Shown: positions 36,021-48,337, counted from the stretch's first letter. The stretch: DNA of 64,000 nt from Adiantum capillus-veneris (GCA_014529385.2 CM043944.1:49273768-49337767); one strand, 5' to 3'. A program made the numbers and translations. The notes: generated from the sequence alone by a model not told the origin.

Positions 36021-38069
36021 CAACATAGGTGTTTCTATATAGAAACACATCCGCTTGGTTGGAAAAAAAATTGGCAGTGTAATAGTGTGATTTCAAAAAT
36101 TTCCAAAAGATTTCCTTTTCCACCAGTTGATGAATGAGTTCAATAAGAAGTTGACGAAAAATGATGTTTCACAAGTCTGCTAGTGATTGGTAGATTATTT
36201 CAAAACTTTCTAAAAATTTTGCAATGGGCAAAGAGTCGAGATTTACTCACATATAAATAGTTTCCAACTATCAAATCTTCTCAAGAAAATTCACATATAT
36301 ATAGTTTCAAACCAGAAAAAACGGTCAAGATTGACTCACGTATAAATAGTTTCAAACTATCAAAGCTTCTCAAAAAGTTGATGTTGAGTTTGAGGTTCCC
36401 ATGAACTACAACTCCGACAAATCTTTCTACATGCGCATCACTCAACCAAGAAGATTACAGATACTGGCAGATCAGAGTGACACAGAAATCCTCTAAATAA
36501 GCAAATCTTATGATGAATGCTCACAGAATCTAGGTGAAATTAGTGTTTGGATCAATAGGTTGGTCAGAGTTAATAAATGCAAACAAAAATACTAACATAA
36601 TATGGGATTTTTGGGTCTTGTTACATATATACATCTCATCCAAGCCTTACTAGCTCACATCACACTTAGCTGACCTAAAACCAACACCAAACATCTCTGA
36701 TTCTGCTTACCTACAAATTAACTAGAAACTAGCAAAAACATAATAACAATAGATGCAATCCTAATCACTTATCAACTCCTCTAGCTTGGCACTTTGATCC
36801 CCACCGGTGCAAAATGTTGGGTATCATGTAGCCTTAGTATAATCCATTTGATGAAAACGTCAATCCATGAATCAAAGAACTTGACTAAGACATAGAGACA
36901 TCACACAAGAGGTGTAAGAGTCTAACTAGATTTTCAGAATGTGAAGGGCCTTGAATTCAAGAGTCGCTATGAAGTGAAAATGCCACATTTCAAGGCATTC
37001 ACTGTTATGCACTCAATCCCTCACCACACTCTGGCAATCAATGTCACTCTCACTCAAATCTCACGCATATACATACATAATCTAGTCAGAGAAAATCATG
37101 CATAATCTCGTATGGATCTACTCCAATCATTTACAAATATCCACACACACACACACACACACACTACTACTACTACTCAAATTTCCACAACACACATGTA
37201 GCAAAAACTTAGGATAAATACAAAATACAACAATTTATGAGATGTTTATCAACTAATTAATAACTAATAGAAAAACAAACACCACCAATTAACTCAGTAG
37301 ATATAAAGAGAATATAAGGTGAGCTATGCTATGCTACTCCATACATCCTCGCTCATCTCTTGTCTTGGATTTCATGCCTTCCCAAAATCAATTCTTTGAA
37401 TCTTGTTTTCTTCTTATCCGCAAATTGACTCAGCTCGGCCTCTACACTTCTTGACCTCCTTTTCTTCACACTTCAGCCCCTGCTACTCTTTTCCACAATT
37501 TGGACTCACACAACTCTTTGATGTACTTTAGCACCTCAATATCTAAGCTTCAAGCCTGGCCAAGCTTCTTCTCTGTTTTTCCTATCTTGGAAATGAATTT
37601 CAGCCCTTAGAATTTTAGCTTATGAATTAGCCCTCTATATTCTCTCACAGATCAGCCCACATCCTCTTTGCTTCAATCTGACACTTGTGCTTTTGCTATG
37701 GCAAGGCAAGTGGCTTCTTGTGCTAACATGATGGCTTCCCTACTTGCTCTTTGACTGCTCTCAACTCACAAATCAATCTTTCACGTCCCTTTCTACACCC
37801 CTTGGCTCAAACTAAATGATGTTTTCCTGCTTTGTCTTTGGCTCGTTCAATCTTGGGTAGTCATCAATCATTTTGGCATAGCCTCCTCCATTTAATCTTG
37901 GGTAGTCATAACTATTTTGCTTGCTAGAGTTGCCTCCATCCAATACATAAGTTCAACAATGATGTCTATAGATCAAACGTCAGCCCATGGCCTACACTTG
38001 CACTTTTCTTTGTTATGCCCACACGTAGCTCCCCCACCCGGGGCTCTGGAAAAGATAGGTTCGCTTTAT
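36021..38069. other. no gene; small repeats
   Basis: A diverged 89-bp tandem duplication lies at 36235-36412 (GTCGAGATTTACTCAC and GTCAAGATTGACTCAC). A (CA)n(CTA)n run lies at 37142-37178. Otherwise nothing is recognised. Confidence 0.45.
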
Positions 38070-38276
38070 CCAAAGCCTGTTCAAAATGAAAAATGGCCGG
38101 TTCAAATTTGAGCAAGAAGGTTTTCAAACCGGTTCAAATTATGGAATTTTTTAGTTATAAAATGAGATTTTTAGTGTGATTATCCCTCTCAAATTTGGAG
38201 TTAGTATGCTCACATACGTGTGAAAAGGTTCCAAAGCCGAGTCCACAAAAAATGTTTAACGAGCCCTGCCCCCACC
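38070..38276 (+). repeat. dispersed 205-bp repeat, copy 1
   Basis: CAAAGCCTGTTCAAAATGAA through TCCACAAAAAATGTTT aligns end to end with 42986-43189. A preceding GAAAAGATAGGTT phrase also recurs near 42553. Confidence 0.75.
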
Positions 38277-38398
38277 TACTTTTGATGTCGATCAAAGATA
38301 AACGTACATGCTAATGAAATGCCCCCATTAGATACATGGTTTATTTTCCCGTTGCATGCATGTATGGTAATATTGTAGCTGCATTCCAGATCCACTTT

Positions 38399-38909
38399 GT
38401 TGGCCCCAATTTTTGTGTCTTCAAATTGCACTTTTTGAGCCTAGATCTTTCCCTTTTGTGGGACTCCTCTTTACTCTTATCTCCTTCTTGGGTACCAAAA
38501 TAGGACAGTAAAGTATCCTTTTTTTACAAAATCATATTAAACTCTACTTGCATTAGACCATGTATTTATAAAAACCATCTTGATATGCTTAAATATATCA
38601 GCTAGAGGGTCTTTTAAAAATATAACTTTGCATTTTAGAAGCTATCATGATCAAGAACTATACTCATCAAGTGGACTCCCGTAAGACTATGATTTGTTAC
38701 CATATACACGTGGTGGTGATGTGTGTGAACACACTTAGAACCACCGGGGCATTTTTTCTCTCTTTACGAGGTTGCATTGTATATACGCCCATCACTCTAG
38801 GGCTATCTATCTTTCCATTGCACACTAAGTAATACACTCTCTATTGTGTGCCTTGAGCTTCCTTTGTCTTCTCCAAGCTGTGTGTTTTCCTGCAACCCTA
38901 ATTCCATCA
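38399..38909 (+). repeat. probable 5' LTR of a Copia element
   Basis: The segment starts TGTTGGCCCC and ends TTCCATCA two bases before a primer-site match. Length is about 511 bp, with TG...CA ends. The left edge is a best guess. Confidence 0.5.
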
Positions 38910-38911
38910 AT

Positions 38912-38923
38912 TGGCATCAGAGC
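38912..38923 (+). promoter_or_regulatory. Copia primer binding site
   Basis: TGGCATCAGAGC differs at one base from the TGGTATCAGAGC site complementary to initiator tRNA-Met, which plant Copia elements use to prime cDNA. It lies 2 bases after the presumed LTR end and upstream of gag. Confidence 0.7.
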
Positions 38924-39272
38924 AGGTTGCATCCTCCCGGGCTTAGTCGCAAGCTGCTCCAGCACACGCCTGCTCACTTTCTCCGATTTCAGTGAGCTTT
39001 GGTAAGCATTCGCAGGTCGACAAAAATTTCGGGCAAGCTCGAAGAGCTAAGTCTGCTCAGATTTGTGATTCGGGCTCATTTCGACCTCTGCTTCCACTAC
39101 AACCAGGTTTGCATATGCAATTTCGTCATTTTGTGCAGAATTTTTGTCAGCACCAATTACCGCATAACAGGTCCCATACAGTCTACTGCGGGTTGTACTA
39201 TATAGCACGTGCTGGTCTCACTCAGTTTCTCCTCATTTCGGGCAGTTTTCACATCAGGTGCAGGCATTTTCC

Positions 39273-39952
39273 ATGGTTGACAACAACACATATGTGTTCA
39301 AGATATTTGTTATAGAGGACAGACTGGATGGGGACAATTACCCTATGTGAACATGTTCGTGTGTCAAAGAGCGTATGGAATATTATGTAGGGCATTGATG
39401 TACGTCCTGGTCTTGAGGATGTAGGCGATGTTGAGGATATTGCAGGTCTTGATGCAAGGATTGTTGTTGTTAGAGTTGTTTTTCTTACGGCAAAACAAGC
39501 TCGTTTGGGATGTAAGGATGCGCAGGCTCATGCGTTGATTGCGTTGTCTGTGAAGCGCACCGTTACTCCTTTCGTTCGGTAAAATCTGCAAACAGGCTTG
39601 GGATATTTTGGTTAGTCTTTATGCAAGCCTCAATGAGGCAAAAATTACATTGTTGCGTAAAGAGCTAGAGTCGAAGATTATGCATGAGGAAGATGATATG
39701 GACACTTTCCTTGCTGGTGTCAAGGACATCAATGAGCAACTTATTTTTGCAGGTGAAGTCATTTCAGACAGTTTCCTTGTGCAGACTGTTCTTGATGCCT
39801 TACCAGATTCTTACCAAACTTTTGCTAGGTTTTGGAAACTTATGACCCAAGGAAATCCTAGAGTTGTCAAGTTTGATACATTGTGCACATTGTTGTTGCA
39901 AGAGTCACTTTCCAAAAAAAACAGGACTAGACAACGTACAATTGAACACTGA
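39273..39952 (+). pseudogene. gag: Copia gag fragment
   Basis: ATG 39273 starts MVDNNTYVF and soon DRLDGDNYPM followed by TGA where plant Copia gag proteins have a Trp. More frame breaks follow to about 39600. From 39608 the frame is clean: SLYASLNEAKITLLRKELES, HEEDDMDTFLAGVKDINEQL, SDSFLVQTVLDALPDSYQTF, LLLQESLSKKNR. This is the plant Copia Gag (UBN2-type) fold that forms the virus-like particle. The zinc knuckle and all of pol are missing, and similarity ends abruptly near 39940. Confidence 0.8.
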
Positions 39953-39954
39953 GG

Positions 39955-40500
39955 ATGGTTTTGTAACGAGGCCCAGATACATGGACACCCACTTATCTCA
40001 TGGGATACGATGTGCCACGACATGTCCCCTATGTCACATGGAGCCTGAGACAGAGTTGCACTACACGTGCCACTGCCCAGTTTACTACAAGATTCGAGGC
40101 CGCTTTCACTGCATGTTCAGAGAGGGCTTTGGACCACTCTCTAGAGTCATGGGGTATAAGAACCAAAGATGTCTGGGACTGTTTTTGTACGAGCTGCGCA
40201 GACACAGAGAGAGCTTGATGAGAGGAGAGGCTAGCCAGTCTCAAAGACGGATCACATACTTCTTTAGAGCGGACACTGCAACTACCACAACAAAGCTCAC
40301 ATTCTCCTCACACTAAAAGGCACGCTCATTGATCGAGTGACCGAGCTAGGGAGATCCATACATCCACGACTGCAGAGGACTACACGGCATTGATGGAGGC
40401 TGCATCAAAGAATTCGGATCACTTTGGCTCGACATGCACGACGCCCAGTCAGACTACTGACCATGGAGGTGATTGATGAGATCCGCCAACGGCCAATGAT
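39955..40500 (+). pseudogene. zinc-knuckle C-terminal region of a LINE-like element, copy 1
   Basis: Reads THLSHGIRCATTCPLCHMEP, ETELHYTCHCPVYYKIRGRF, LFLYELRRHRESL, QSQRRITYFF, and in another frame GTLIDRVTELGRS. The C-x2-C-x8-H-x3-C pattern with a following YYKIR resembles the terminal zinc knuckle of non-LTR retrotransposon polyproteins. Copy 2 at 59740-60340 has the same order and is longer by an insertion before CQLCH. The region begins right where Copia gag ends. Confidence 0.55.
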
Positions 40501-40829
40501 GGAGCTCATGTGATTTAGCTCTTTTGAAGATTGTACACCTTGCTCATCTTCTTTGTATCAACTCTTACCTATTGTATCCCTACACACACACACACATTGT
40601 GTTGTATTAGCCCTCAATCACTCCTCTCACTCCCCCACTCATATCCTACAAAGTTCCAGCTAGCTGCTTAGTTCACATCTAGCAGTTTAGAATTCTATAG
40701 TACCCCCTTTTTCAGTACCTTTTTGTTTTTGGTACTCAGACATTGTATCAGATTCACAGCGTTGTAACTTTTTGGTCTCATAGGCCATTTTGGCCTTTTG
40801 AAGAAGTTAATAAAACATTTCATTTCATT

Positions 40830-40831
<2 letters not shown>
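40501..40831 (+). other. 3' untranslated end of the zinc-knuckle element
   Basis: TTTTGGTCTCATAGGCCATT and GGCCTTTTGAAGAAGTTAAT lead to ATAAAACATTTCATTTC directly before (CT)n. The same end occurs at 60520-60582, marking the 3' end of one retroelement family. Confidence 0.65.

Positions 40832-40885
<54 letters not shown>
40832..40885. repeat. (CT)n tract at the element 3' end
   Basis: About 26 CT units directly follow the conserved 3' end, as at 60583-60622. Confidence 0.95.
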
Positions 40886-40890
<5 letters not shown>

Positions 40891-41094
40891 TTTTTGTCAA
40901 TTTTTGTGGTTGATGAATATATATCCTATAGCATCTCCGGTTTCGTGTCCACAGATCAATAGCTACAAATCTGCTGACAAATCCAAGGAAGAAGAAACAT
41001 TCATACACAAGTCGAGCATATGAAGGAAGAGCATGATAAGAAGTCAAAATCAACAACCTGAGTAGACTATGTGTTTAAAACAAGGATCTATGCC

Positions 41095-42000
41095 AAGTCA
41101 GTAGAAGTTGAGGTTGGGAGTCAAGGGTTGTTGGACAAAGATGACGTTCATGAAGGTGCTTTGGTTGATATGTATGGCAAATGTGGTGCTTTTTGTCCAG
41201 CATGTCATCTCTTGGAACGCATTGATTGTAAGATATGCCCAACATGGCTGTGGCAAGGAAAGTTGTTCACAGTATGTGAAGGGAAGGCCTCTCTGTAGAT
41301 GCAATCACCTATGTTGTTGGAGAAAGATGGTGTTCATGGAGGTGCTTTGGTTAATATGTATGGCAAATGTGGTGCTTTCTGTCCAAATGTCAGTTCCTAG
41401 AACGCATTGATTGTAGGATATGTCATTCATGGAGGTGCTTTGGTCAATATGTATGACAAATGTGGTGCTTTCTGTGTGACATATCGTCTCTTGGAACGCA
41501 GTGATTGTAACATGGCTGTGGCGAGGTAGCATTGTGTTGTTTTTCACTGGATGCAAAGGGAGGGAAGGCCTGTTTGTAGATGCATCACCTATGCTTGCAT
41601 TTAGTCGGGATCGTTGGAGAAACATATTGTGCTTGCAATGCTTTGGTTGATATGTATGCAAATTGTGGTGCACTTACGAAAGCATGAAAAGTTTTTGCTG
41701 AGCTTTTCCTGCGAAATGTCGACTCTTGGAGCATCTTGATTGGAGGATATGCCCAACATGGCTGTGGAGGAATCTTTAGGTTGTCTTAACCATATGCAAA
41801 GGGAAGGCCTTTCTCCAAATGCAAGCATCTATTCTTGCACCTTGAAATTTTGTGGCCTTCACGCAAGACCTCCACTTGGGTAAGAGAACGCTGAGATTGC
41901 TGGTCATGGGCGGTTGGAGAAACATGTTATTGTGCTTCGGCATTGCTTTGGTCGGCATGCATGCCAAATGTGGTGCCCTCACAAAAGCACAAAAAGTTGA
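41095..42000 (+). pseudogene. PPR protein relic with internal duplications
   Basis: Blocks of PLS-type PPR repeats are seen in shifting frames: EGALVDMYGKCGAF (about 41150), VISWNALIVRYAQHGCGKES (41185-41245), GGALVNMYGKCGAF (41335), CNALVDMYANCGALTKA (41630-41685), VDSWSILIGGYAQHGCGG (41717-41770) and MQREGLSPNASIYSCTLKFC. The GGTGCTTTGGT...ATGTATG unit recurs at 41149, 41335 and 41427. Frequent stops and frame changes mean no protein is made. In intact relatives these repeats bind organellar RNA. Confidence 0.82.
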
Positions 42001-42985
42001 TACTATTTTACGTTGATTGTAATGCTAGGCCTTCTCTCTAGAGGCGGGTTACCTATGCTTAGACTTTGACAAACTACTTACAATTATGTTATCTTCTTAC
42101 AAGAGCTGAGACAACATAAGAGGTCAAAGGTAAATTATGTGCATCGACGAGGGACAACGGAACATGCGGTGAGTAAGCACTATCATAGTTTTCTCTTGAA
42201 CGCTGAGAACGCAGTGAACTAAAGCAGCCAACTTTGCATGTTGCAGTGGGAAAGGCACGTTCGCACATTTTATATAAAATTAGGGAGGACTGTGCGAACT
42301 CCTCCATGCAAGGGAGCTTGCATGTTCTCTTTTTTTTTCAAACATAAATAATGAAACAACACTCAGTGGTAATTGTATCATATATGCTTCAAAACATCTT
42401 AACAAATGTATTCTAACCATTTTATGTGCGAGGTGAATTTCAAATGCAATGATCGCAACATGCCAGACACTCTTTGATCAAAAGGAAGGTAACATGCTTG
42501 ATAAAGGACAAGTAAAAGTGTGCATTCCCCCTCCCTTCCTCCCATCCAAGGTTCGGGAAAAGATAGGTTAGCTTTAGAGTAAAGGAGCCAATAAAAAACC
42601 ACCCCCCAAAGAAAGGACAATGACACCCCCAATAATAAGACAAAGCTGAACCAACTTTGTGCAATTCAAAAGAATGCTCAACGTTCATCTTTTTTGAAAT
42701 GCAACCTTTTCATTGGGCAATGGATGACTTTAACCCTTGTTGGCACCCATGTCTTTCTTTTGGGGTTGGTGTGTCTTCTTTTTCACACCCATTTTTGTTA
42801 CACAGGAATGCATAAATGGATTTATAACTTTCGGCTCCGATCATCAAAAAAGTTGAGATCAAATTTTTCGTAAAGCTCTCGACGAAACGAATCAAATGAG
42901 CTACTGACTGGTTATAATTGAGCTCGGAGATCGGAGATCTAAGCTCCCTCTCTTAGGTGGCCTTAAGTTGGGGGTTTTACCCTAT
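42001..42985. other. no recognisable feature
   Basis: AT-rich. GAAAAGATAGGTTAGCTTTA at about 42553 matches the lead-in of the repeat at 38070, so that repeat may be split here. Confidence 0.35.
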
Positions 42986-43189
42986 TCAAAGCCTGTTCAA
43001 AATGAAAAATGGTTGGCTCAAGTTTGGGCAAGAAGGTTCTCAATCCGATTTAAATTACGAAATTTTTAGCTATAATATGAGATTTTTAGTGTGATTATCC
43101 CTCTCAAATTTAGAGTTACCTTATTCATATGCGTGTGAAAAGGTTCCAAAGCCAGGTCCACAAAAAATGTTTCACGAGCCTTGCTCCCA
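42986..43189 (+). repeat. dispersed 205-bp repeat, copy 2
   Basis: Aligns with 38070-38276; see that entry. Several substitutions and small indels separate the copies. Confidence 0.75.
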
Positions 43190-43690
43190 TCTCTACATGT
43201 GCAATTGTTCATTTTTGGTTTCTCTTTCCTCTCCCTGATCTTCAAAGTAATTAATATAGTAGACATAATATAACCGTCGAAGGATTCAAAGGGAGTAGAA
43301 ACACGCAATTGCTACAGGGCAGCACGCCTTATGTATATACTGCACTCTACTTCGAGAGAGGTCAATCATGGCAAAGAGAAGCTCGCAAGCACACACATTT
43401 ACACTCTTCATAGTACATTATCCAGCACAGCACAGTACGCACTACACACAGCAATAGTGATACATTATAATAGGATTCGTATAATTATGTCCACAAGCGA
43501 GAGTTCTAGACTGGCTGACTGCAAAATGTGATTACACATAGACTAATGAATAGAATTCATAGGAAATTAAGTGTATGGCAAGCAAGGACGGGCAAGACAC
43601 TAACATGAGGAGGTAGAATGCAACAACTACGCAGCTAATTCGACGTATAAAAAATAGACTTCAGAAGAAATAAAACAAGCATAACATCTA
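43190..43690. other. no recognisable feature
   Basis: No ORF or repeat that I can support. It ends where LINE-coding similarity begins. Confidence 0.35.
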
Positions 43691-43692
43691 AA

Positions 43693-44600
43693 ATGAGGGG
43701 AGTGCAGTGGGATCCTTGGGAGTGGTTTTGGAGAGACCCTTTCTCTTTAGCCGACCACCTAGGGGTCCCTTTCTTTCAGTACACTGTTCGACTCGGGCGT
43801 CACATACTGGCAACACGGAGAGAGGCTCGTCCTGCTCTGCAGCACTTCATTGGCAGGAGGAGGGTCTCACAGCTGAGTTCTTGTCATACTTTTGGGCAAG
43901 GTTGTGGGACTCCAGACAACCGCGGTGAGTCACTTTGTTCCAGTGGCTAGTTGCACACAGAGCTACAGCAATGGGGAGTTGGCTAGTACATAGTGGCCTT
44001 TCGGCAGCATGTGCAGCTTGTGACCATCCTTTAGAGAGTAAGCGTCACTGTCTATGGGACTGCCCTATGGCACAGCAGGTTTGGCTTCGGGTCCTTCGGC
44101 TGATGCCAGCTCTTTCCACAATGTGACAGTACACTTGGGGGGCAGCTGCTTGGTCCACCCTCACGGGCCCTGCACTACAATTTGAGCTATCTTCCACCAG
44201 TAGGATGATAGTGATCCAGGGGGATCGACCTACACTCTAGCCTGCTATAGAGCTTCCCCCCAGGAGTGGTGCAGTCAAAGAGAGGTATGTTGGGAGCTCG
44301 TCTGTGGCTTGACACTCTGGTTCATTTGGCGGGCCCGTTGCTTTCGCATCTTCGAGGCTCGCTCTGTCCCACCAGCAAAAACTGTTTGTAACTTTTGGCT
44401 GGAGTTGATCCATACTCTCAGGGGACAGTTCGAGAGACTTCAGGGCAGCTCCGACCGCATGCGGGAGTGCAGAGAGGCATTCCTACAACTCTGGCACCCT
44501 GGGCCTTTCTTCACCATGGTCCAGGGTGAGCCCAGATGGCACTACCGTCCATCTGTGTGGCTTTTCCCTCCTCCCATCTCTTGATTTAGCCCTCATTGTA
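43693..44600 (+). pseudogene. LINE 3' end (zinc-binding reverse transcriptase tail)
   Basis: Matches the C-terminal part of the LINE at 60755-62578. WDPWEWFWRDPFS and FFQYTVRLGRH correspond to WDPGEWHWPHSN and FFEYTVRLGRL there. It goes on with RVTLFQWLVAHRATAMGSWL, CAACDHPLESKRHCLWDCPM (the zinc-binding C-x2-C...H...C pattern after plant LINE reverse transcriptases) and MTLWFIWRARCFRIF. At least three frames are needed to read it. The abrupt start without RT core is a typical 5' truncation. Confidence 0.8.
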
Positions 44601-44737
44601 CATATGTTGTTTTTTCATTGGCAGAGTCTCCCCTATGGTAGATGTAGCCCTCTCTCGTAGAGGTGATTGTAGCCCTATGGAGTTTTCTCAACTAATGGAA
44701 GGATCTTTTTCTCGGAAAACAAAAAAAGCCTCATCAG

Positions 44738-45300
44738 GTTGGAGCATTGAGTTCCCCAACTCATCTAAAACCTTCTCTTGAAAGTCGCCTGGTCTGAAAG
44801 CTTCACAAAATTGTTACCTTAGTGTTGCCCAATCTGCAAAGTGGTTCTCAGCAAGCTGACTATACTATTTGTCTGCTAAGCTATCCAAAGTTGACGGAAA
44901 GAGCACTGGGTAGGCATCTTCTCTGTTGAGGCCACGAACTCTGCAGAGAGAGAAAAACCTCCTCACATTGTCATCTGCAGCCTTTGTGGAGAGTCCCTTC
45001 AAAGTCGAAAACTTTAGTTGACCGTGGCCAGAATGCTCGTCAGCTCCTCCAATGCGGCCTGCTCAGGAACCGATTGTAACACAGGTAATGGCAAGTGTGC
45101 TTGAGGAGGTGATGAGGGTGGTGAAGAGTTGGTAGAGGCAGATGCATGAGTAGGTAGCAGAAGTGGGGGTGGAGAGCTTCTACTAGGGAAGAAGGGCTGA
45201 CGCTTTCTGTGGTAGTACTACAGAGAACTCCCTAGGGCACTAGATCTGTCTTTAGACGGTCTTTAGACTGACTACCTTGTATGTGTAATGCAGCAACAGA
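44738..45300 (-). pseudogene. gag: Ty3/gypsy gag fragment
   Basis: The DNA is clearly related to the gag at 57878-58440 (for example CTGAAAGCTTCACAAAATTG for CGGAAAGCTTCACAGAACTG, and CTCTGTTGAGGCCACGA in both). It breaks off at about 44738 against the LINE 3' end, so only the N-terminal and middle capsid region remain. A frame break and stops are visible. Confidence 0.75.
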
Positions 45301-45521
45301 TCTACACAACCTGTGGGCAAGAAGACACTTGAACTTGTTGGACAAACTACACCAGGCTTGACGAAACTGAGAGGGGACTAGACTGGACTAGACCAGACCA
45401 GACTAGACGAAGGCGAGAGACTAGAGTCCACTAGACCAGCTAGCTCCTCGACTAGGTAAACTTAGCAACAGAGTGAGAATTCAGTTGAGGTCCCATCGGG
45501 CGTGCCAAAAATGAGAGCATC
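45301..45521 (-). other. gag leader and primer site of the truncated Ty3/gypsy
   Basis: GACTAGACC-type short repeats resemble the leader at 58520-58680. Next to the LTR the minus strand reads TTGGCACGCCCGATGGGACC, the counterpart of TTGGCGATCACGATGGGACC in the complete element, and a likely primer site. Confidence 0.6.
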
Positions 45522-46121
45522 TATAGCAAGAAATCTACGTCATGCTCTTCATTGTGGGTGCTCCTCAATGCGATATGCAAGAAATCTCACTTCAAACACT
45601 GTCGAGCAATATGAAATGAATCGAGATAGCAAGATTGTACTCAGAATGACAACAGTAGACTCCAAACCCAAATGGAAGCTCGACTATACCCAAGAACCAA
45701 TAGAGGCTCTGGCTGGTAGCACACTCAGCTCCAAGCCCAAGACTCACATGTACAATGGGGGTCAAGTATAATGGAGGTGTCAAGGCTCCAGGTGTGCAGG
45801 GAGAGTGCAAGTGTGCAAGTGCTAGACTGAGGACACAAGACTCTAGACTCCAATGACTCATACATCTCCCAATATCTCCCATGTATACAAAACATAAAGG
45901 GCAACCAACAGCTAACCCAAATATCTCTGACAACATAGCTACACCTATCTCCGGATTGTGGTGCCAGTGAACTAGCAACGGTGTCCTCTCAACCACCACT
46001 CCCTCTACATGCCACGTGCAATGGATTACTAGTATCACTGCCCAGGCGAGAGTCCATGTAGTGGGAACCCAAGGCCAACTCTAACTGTTGTCCATGTCCT
46101 GTGACACTGTATCCTGCTACA
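45522..46121 (-). repeat. 5' LTR of the truncated Ty3/gypsy
   Basis: 600 bp, from TATAGCAAGA to GTATCCTGCTACA on the plus strand. It aligns with the LTRs at 47782 and 58811 but is clearly diverged. The first base pair departs from the canonical TG. No 3' partner is in view. Confidence 0.75.
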
Positions 46122-46920
46122 AATCCATTTCATTTCAGCTCTCCTACATCACACCCAACACCCTGTACAAATTCTCTGCTATACCAGCCCTAAAAGACTA
46201 CCAACAAGACAGTATGGACTTGTTTAGTCCAGTCTCTGTAAGGAATGTTTTATTAATTGGTCTATTATCTGACACCTTTTTTGTGATTTATTGAAGTTCT
46301 ATAACCAGCTTCCAACAGTACTTAAAGTTTGAAAATTGTTATTCTCCCTCCAATCTAGCATTGTCTTTCATGCATGAACGAGTGTTTACTCTTAAAGTTT
46401 AGCAGTCAAGCATTGCAATTCAACACACAATGTGGTCGTACTCGACAGCCTCCAGTCTGATTTTTTTCTTGAGTGACAAAAACAGTAATCAATAATTACT
46501 TTTGCCTCATAACCAACTTTTAAAATTTGTCCCAAGTGAATATAACGAGTACTTCCAAAGGTTGTCTCTCATATGATTTATAGCTCTACCACGTTTGTAA
46601 AAGAAAAGTGATAATATATTCTATTAATGAAATGGGTGTCTTGATCACCGCAAAAGTGAGCTCGACAACGACAAATTAAAAAGATACGCTGCCTCTTATA
46701 TCCAAGGTTGATGGTACAAAACCCCGGTAGGTGGGCCGATAAGAGGTATATCTATATGAAAAACAAAAAGCAAAAACCATGTATCGCTTCAGAGTCAAAA
46801 ACTTGTAAAAGTTGTGTGTCTTATTATGTAATGCCTTAGTATAGTGAGAAATTTTTGAAGCCAACAAGCACACTCAACATTAGCAATATAACATGCTTGA
46901 CTTAAGGCAGTTGACTTAAG
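46122..46920. other. no recognisable feature
   Basis: AT-rich flank. Nothing codes here that I can support. Confidence 0.35.
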
Positions 46921-47395
46921 GCAGATGGGAGATGATATTATCCTAAACCATCCAGTACATATGACGGAATGTATGCTGAGGATAATGGCAGCCCAAAAGA
47001 AGGAAAACTGGCCTTCCAATGACGCCATTATTCTTGAGTGGCCCTTCCAATGACGCCATGAGCCCTGGAGAGCTACCTGTGCGGAGTTGTAATGAGGCAC
47101 TTAGAATTGTTGCTTATATGCTTGAGGATAAATTCAAAGCAAAAGACTTTAGGCAGATGGGAGATGATATTATCCTAAACCATCCAGTACATATGACGGA
47201 ATGTATGCTGAGAATAATGGCAGCCCAAAAAGAAATAAAATTGGCCTTCTATAAAGATAGGAAGATCATTATTCTTGAGTGGCCCTTCCAATGACACCAT
47301 GAGCCCTGGAGAGCTACCTGTATGGAGTTGTAATGGGGCACTTAAAATTGTTGCTCATAGCTTGAGGACAAATTCAAAGCAAAAGAAACGCTTTA
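46921..47395. repeat. 232-bp tandem duplication with a short open frame
   Basis: GCAGATGGGAGATGATATTA occurs at 46921 and 47153. The units carry CTTCCAATGACGCCATGAGC, and a partial third start lies near 47385. The plus frame 47019-47294 reads FRQMGDDIILNHPVHMTECM and KIIILEWPFQ. I do not recognise it, and the first unit has lost about 20 bases of it. Confidence 0.8.
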
Positions 47396-47776
47396 CACAC
47401 CAGCCACCTAAATGGCAAGGTTACAAATGGCTCTCTTCCTGTAGGCAAGAGGTATGGCCCTCCTTTGGTGAAAGGGGCTTAAGGGTGTTGCAATACTAAT
47501 AGAGATGACCCTGTTAGGGTTCAGGCATCTCTCTTGGTTTGTCCATTCGGTCCCAGTTTCTCCCAGGGACAGGTGCTAGGGAGTGAGGGCTGTTTTGTGG
47601 CTCCCAGCAGTGTGAGGTAGGTCTCTCATGTCGGGTTGTGTCTAGCCATGTTTAGCTCAGGTTTTGGCTTAGTTCCATAGCCATACAAGCTCCTTCTGCC
47701 ATAGGGTACTTCCCACCCTAGGATCCCTGAGCCCTCTAGAGCCTACTTCCCCTTTTTTGGTATTTCCACATTTATG
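47396..47776. other. no recognisable feature; left flank of the large Ty3/gypsy
   Basis: GC-moderate sequence that would read through to 59372 if the retrotransposon were removed. Confidence 0.35.
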
Positions 47777-47781
47777 CCAAG
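47777..47781. repeat. target-site duplication CCAAG, left
   Basis: Identical to 59367-59371, directly outside both LTRs; 5 bp is the usual size for Ty3/gypsy. Confidence 0.92.
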
Positions 47782-48337
47782 TGTAGCGCAGATAATGTGT
47801 CGTGCTCTCTACAGTGTGGGTGCCCCTCAGTGCAATGTGCGTGACAATCTCACTCAAACAAATGAAAACTCTCTCAACAGAATGAAACACAGAAACAATG
47901 GATAACAACAGCGACACAACAGTGGACCAGAACATGTGGACTCGACTAGCTCAAAGAACCATGTACAGACTCTGGCGTGGCAGCACACTCAGCTCCAGCC
48001 CAGGACTCACAGGTACAAATGGGGTGTCGAGGCTCAGATGTGTAGGGATGGTGAAGCAGTGCTCTGTGTAAGACCCTCTAGCTAGACAATGAACCGACCA
48101 CCTATATAAGATAATGATAATGACCCAACGGCTACTGCTCATAGATACAATCATAAAGAGCCACCAACGGCCCATAAATGTCAGCCAGCTAAGTGTGACC
48201 TGGCCACATGTCCACTAGGCCACCATCCGTATCCCTGCCACGTGTCACTGCCCAAGTGTCCGTCCAGTGTGAACAAACCAGACCAACTGTACTAACTGTA
48301 ACTGTGTCCTGTGAAAGTGACACTGTAGCCTGCTACA
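47782..48337 (-). repeat. 3' LTR of the 11.6-kb Ty3/gypsy
   Basis: Plus-strand ends are TGTAGC...GCTACA, an inverted pair. CTATATAAG near 48102 gives a TATA-like box on either strand. It differs from the 5' LTR at CAGATAATG/CGGATAATG, GTGTAGGG/GTGCAGGG and GACAATG/GACGATG. Confidence 0.95.
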
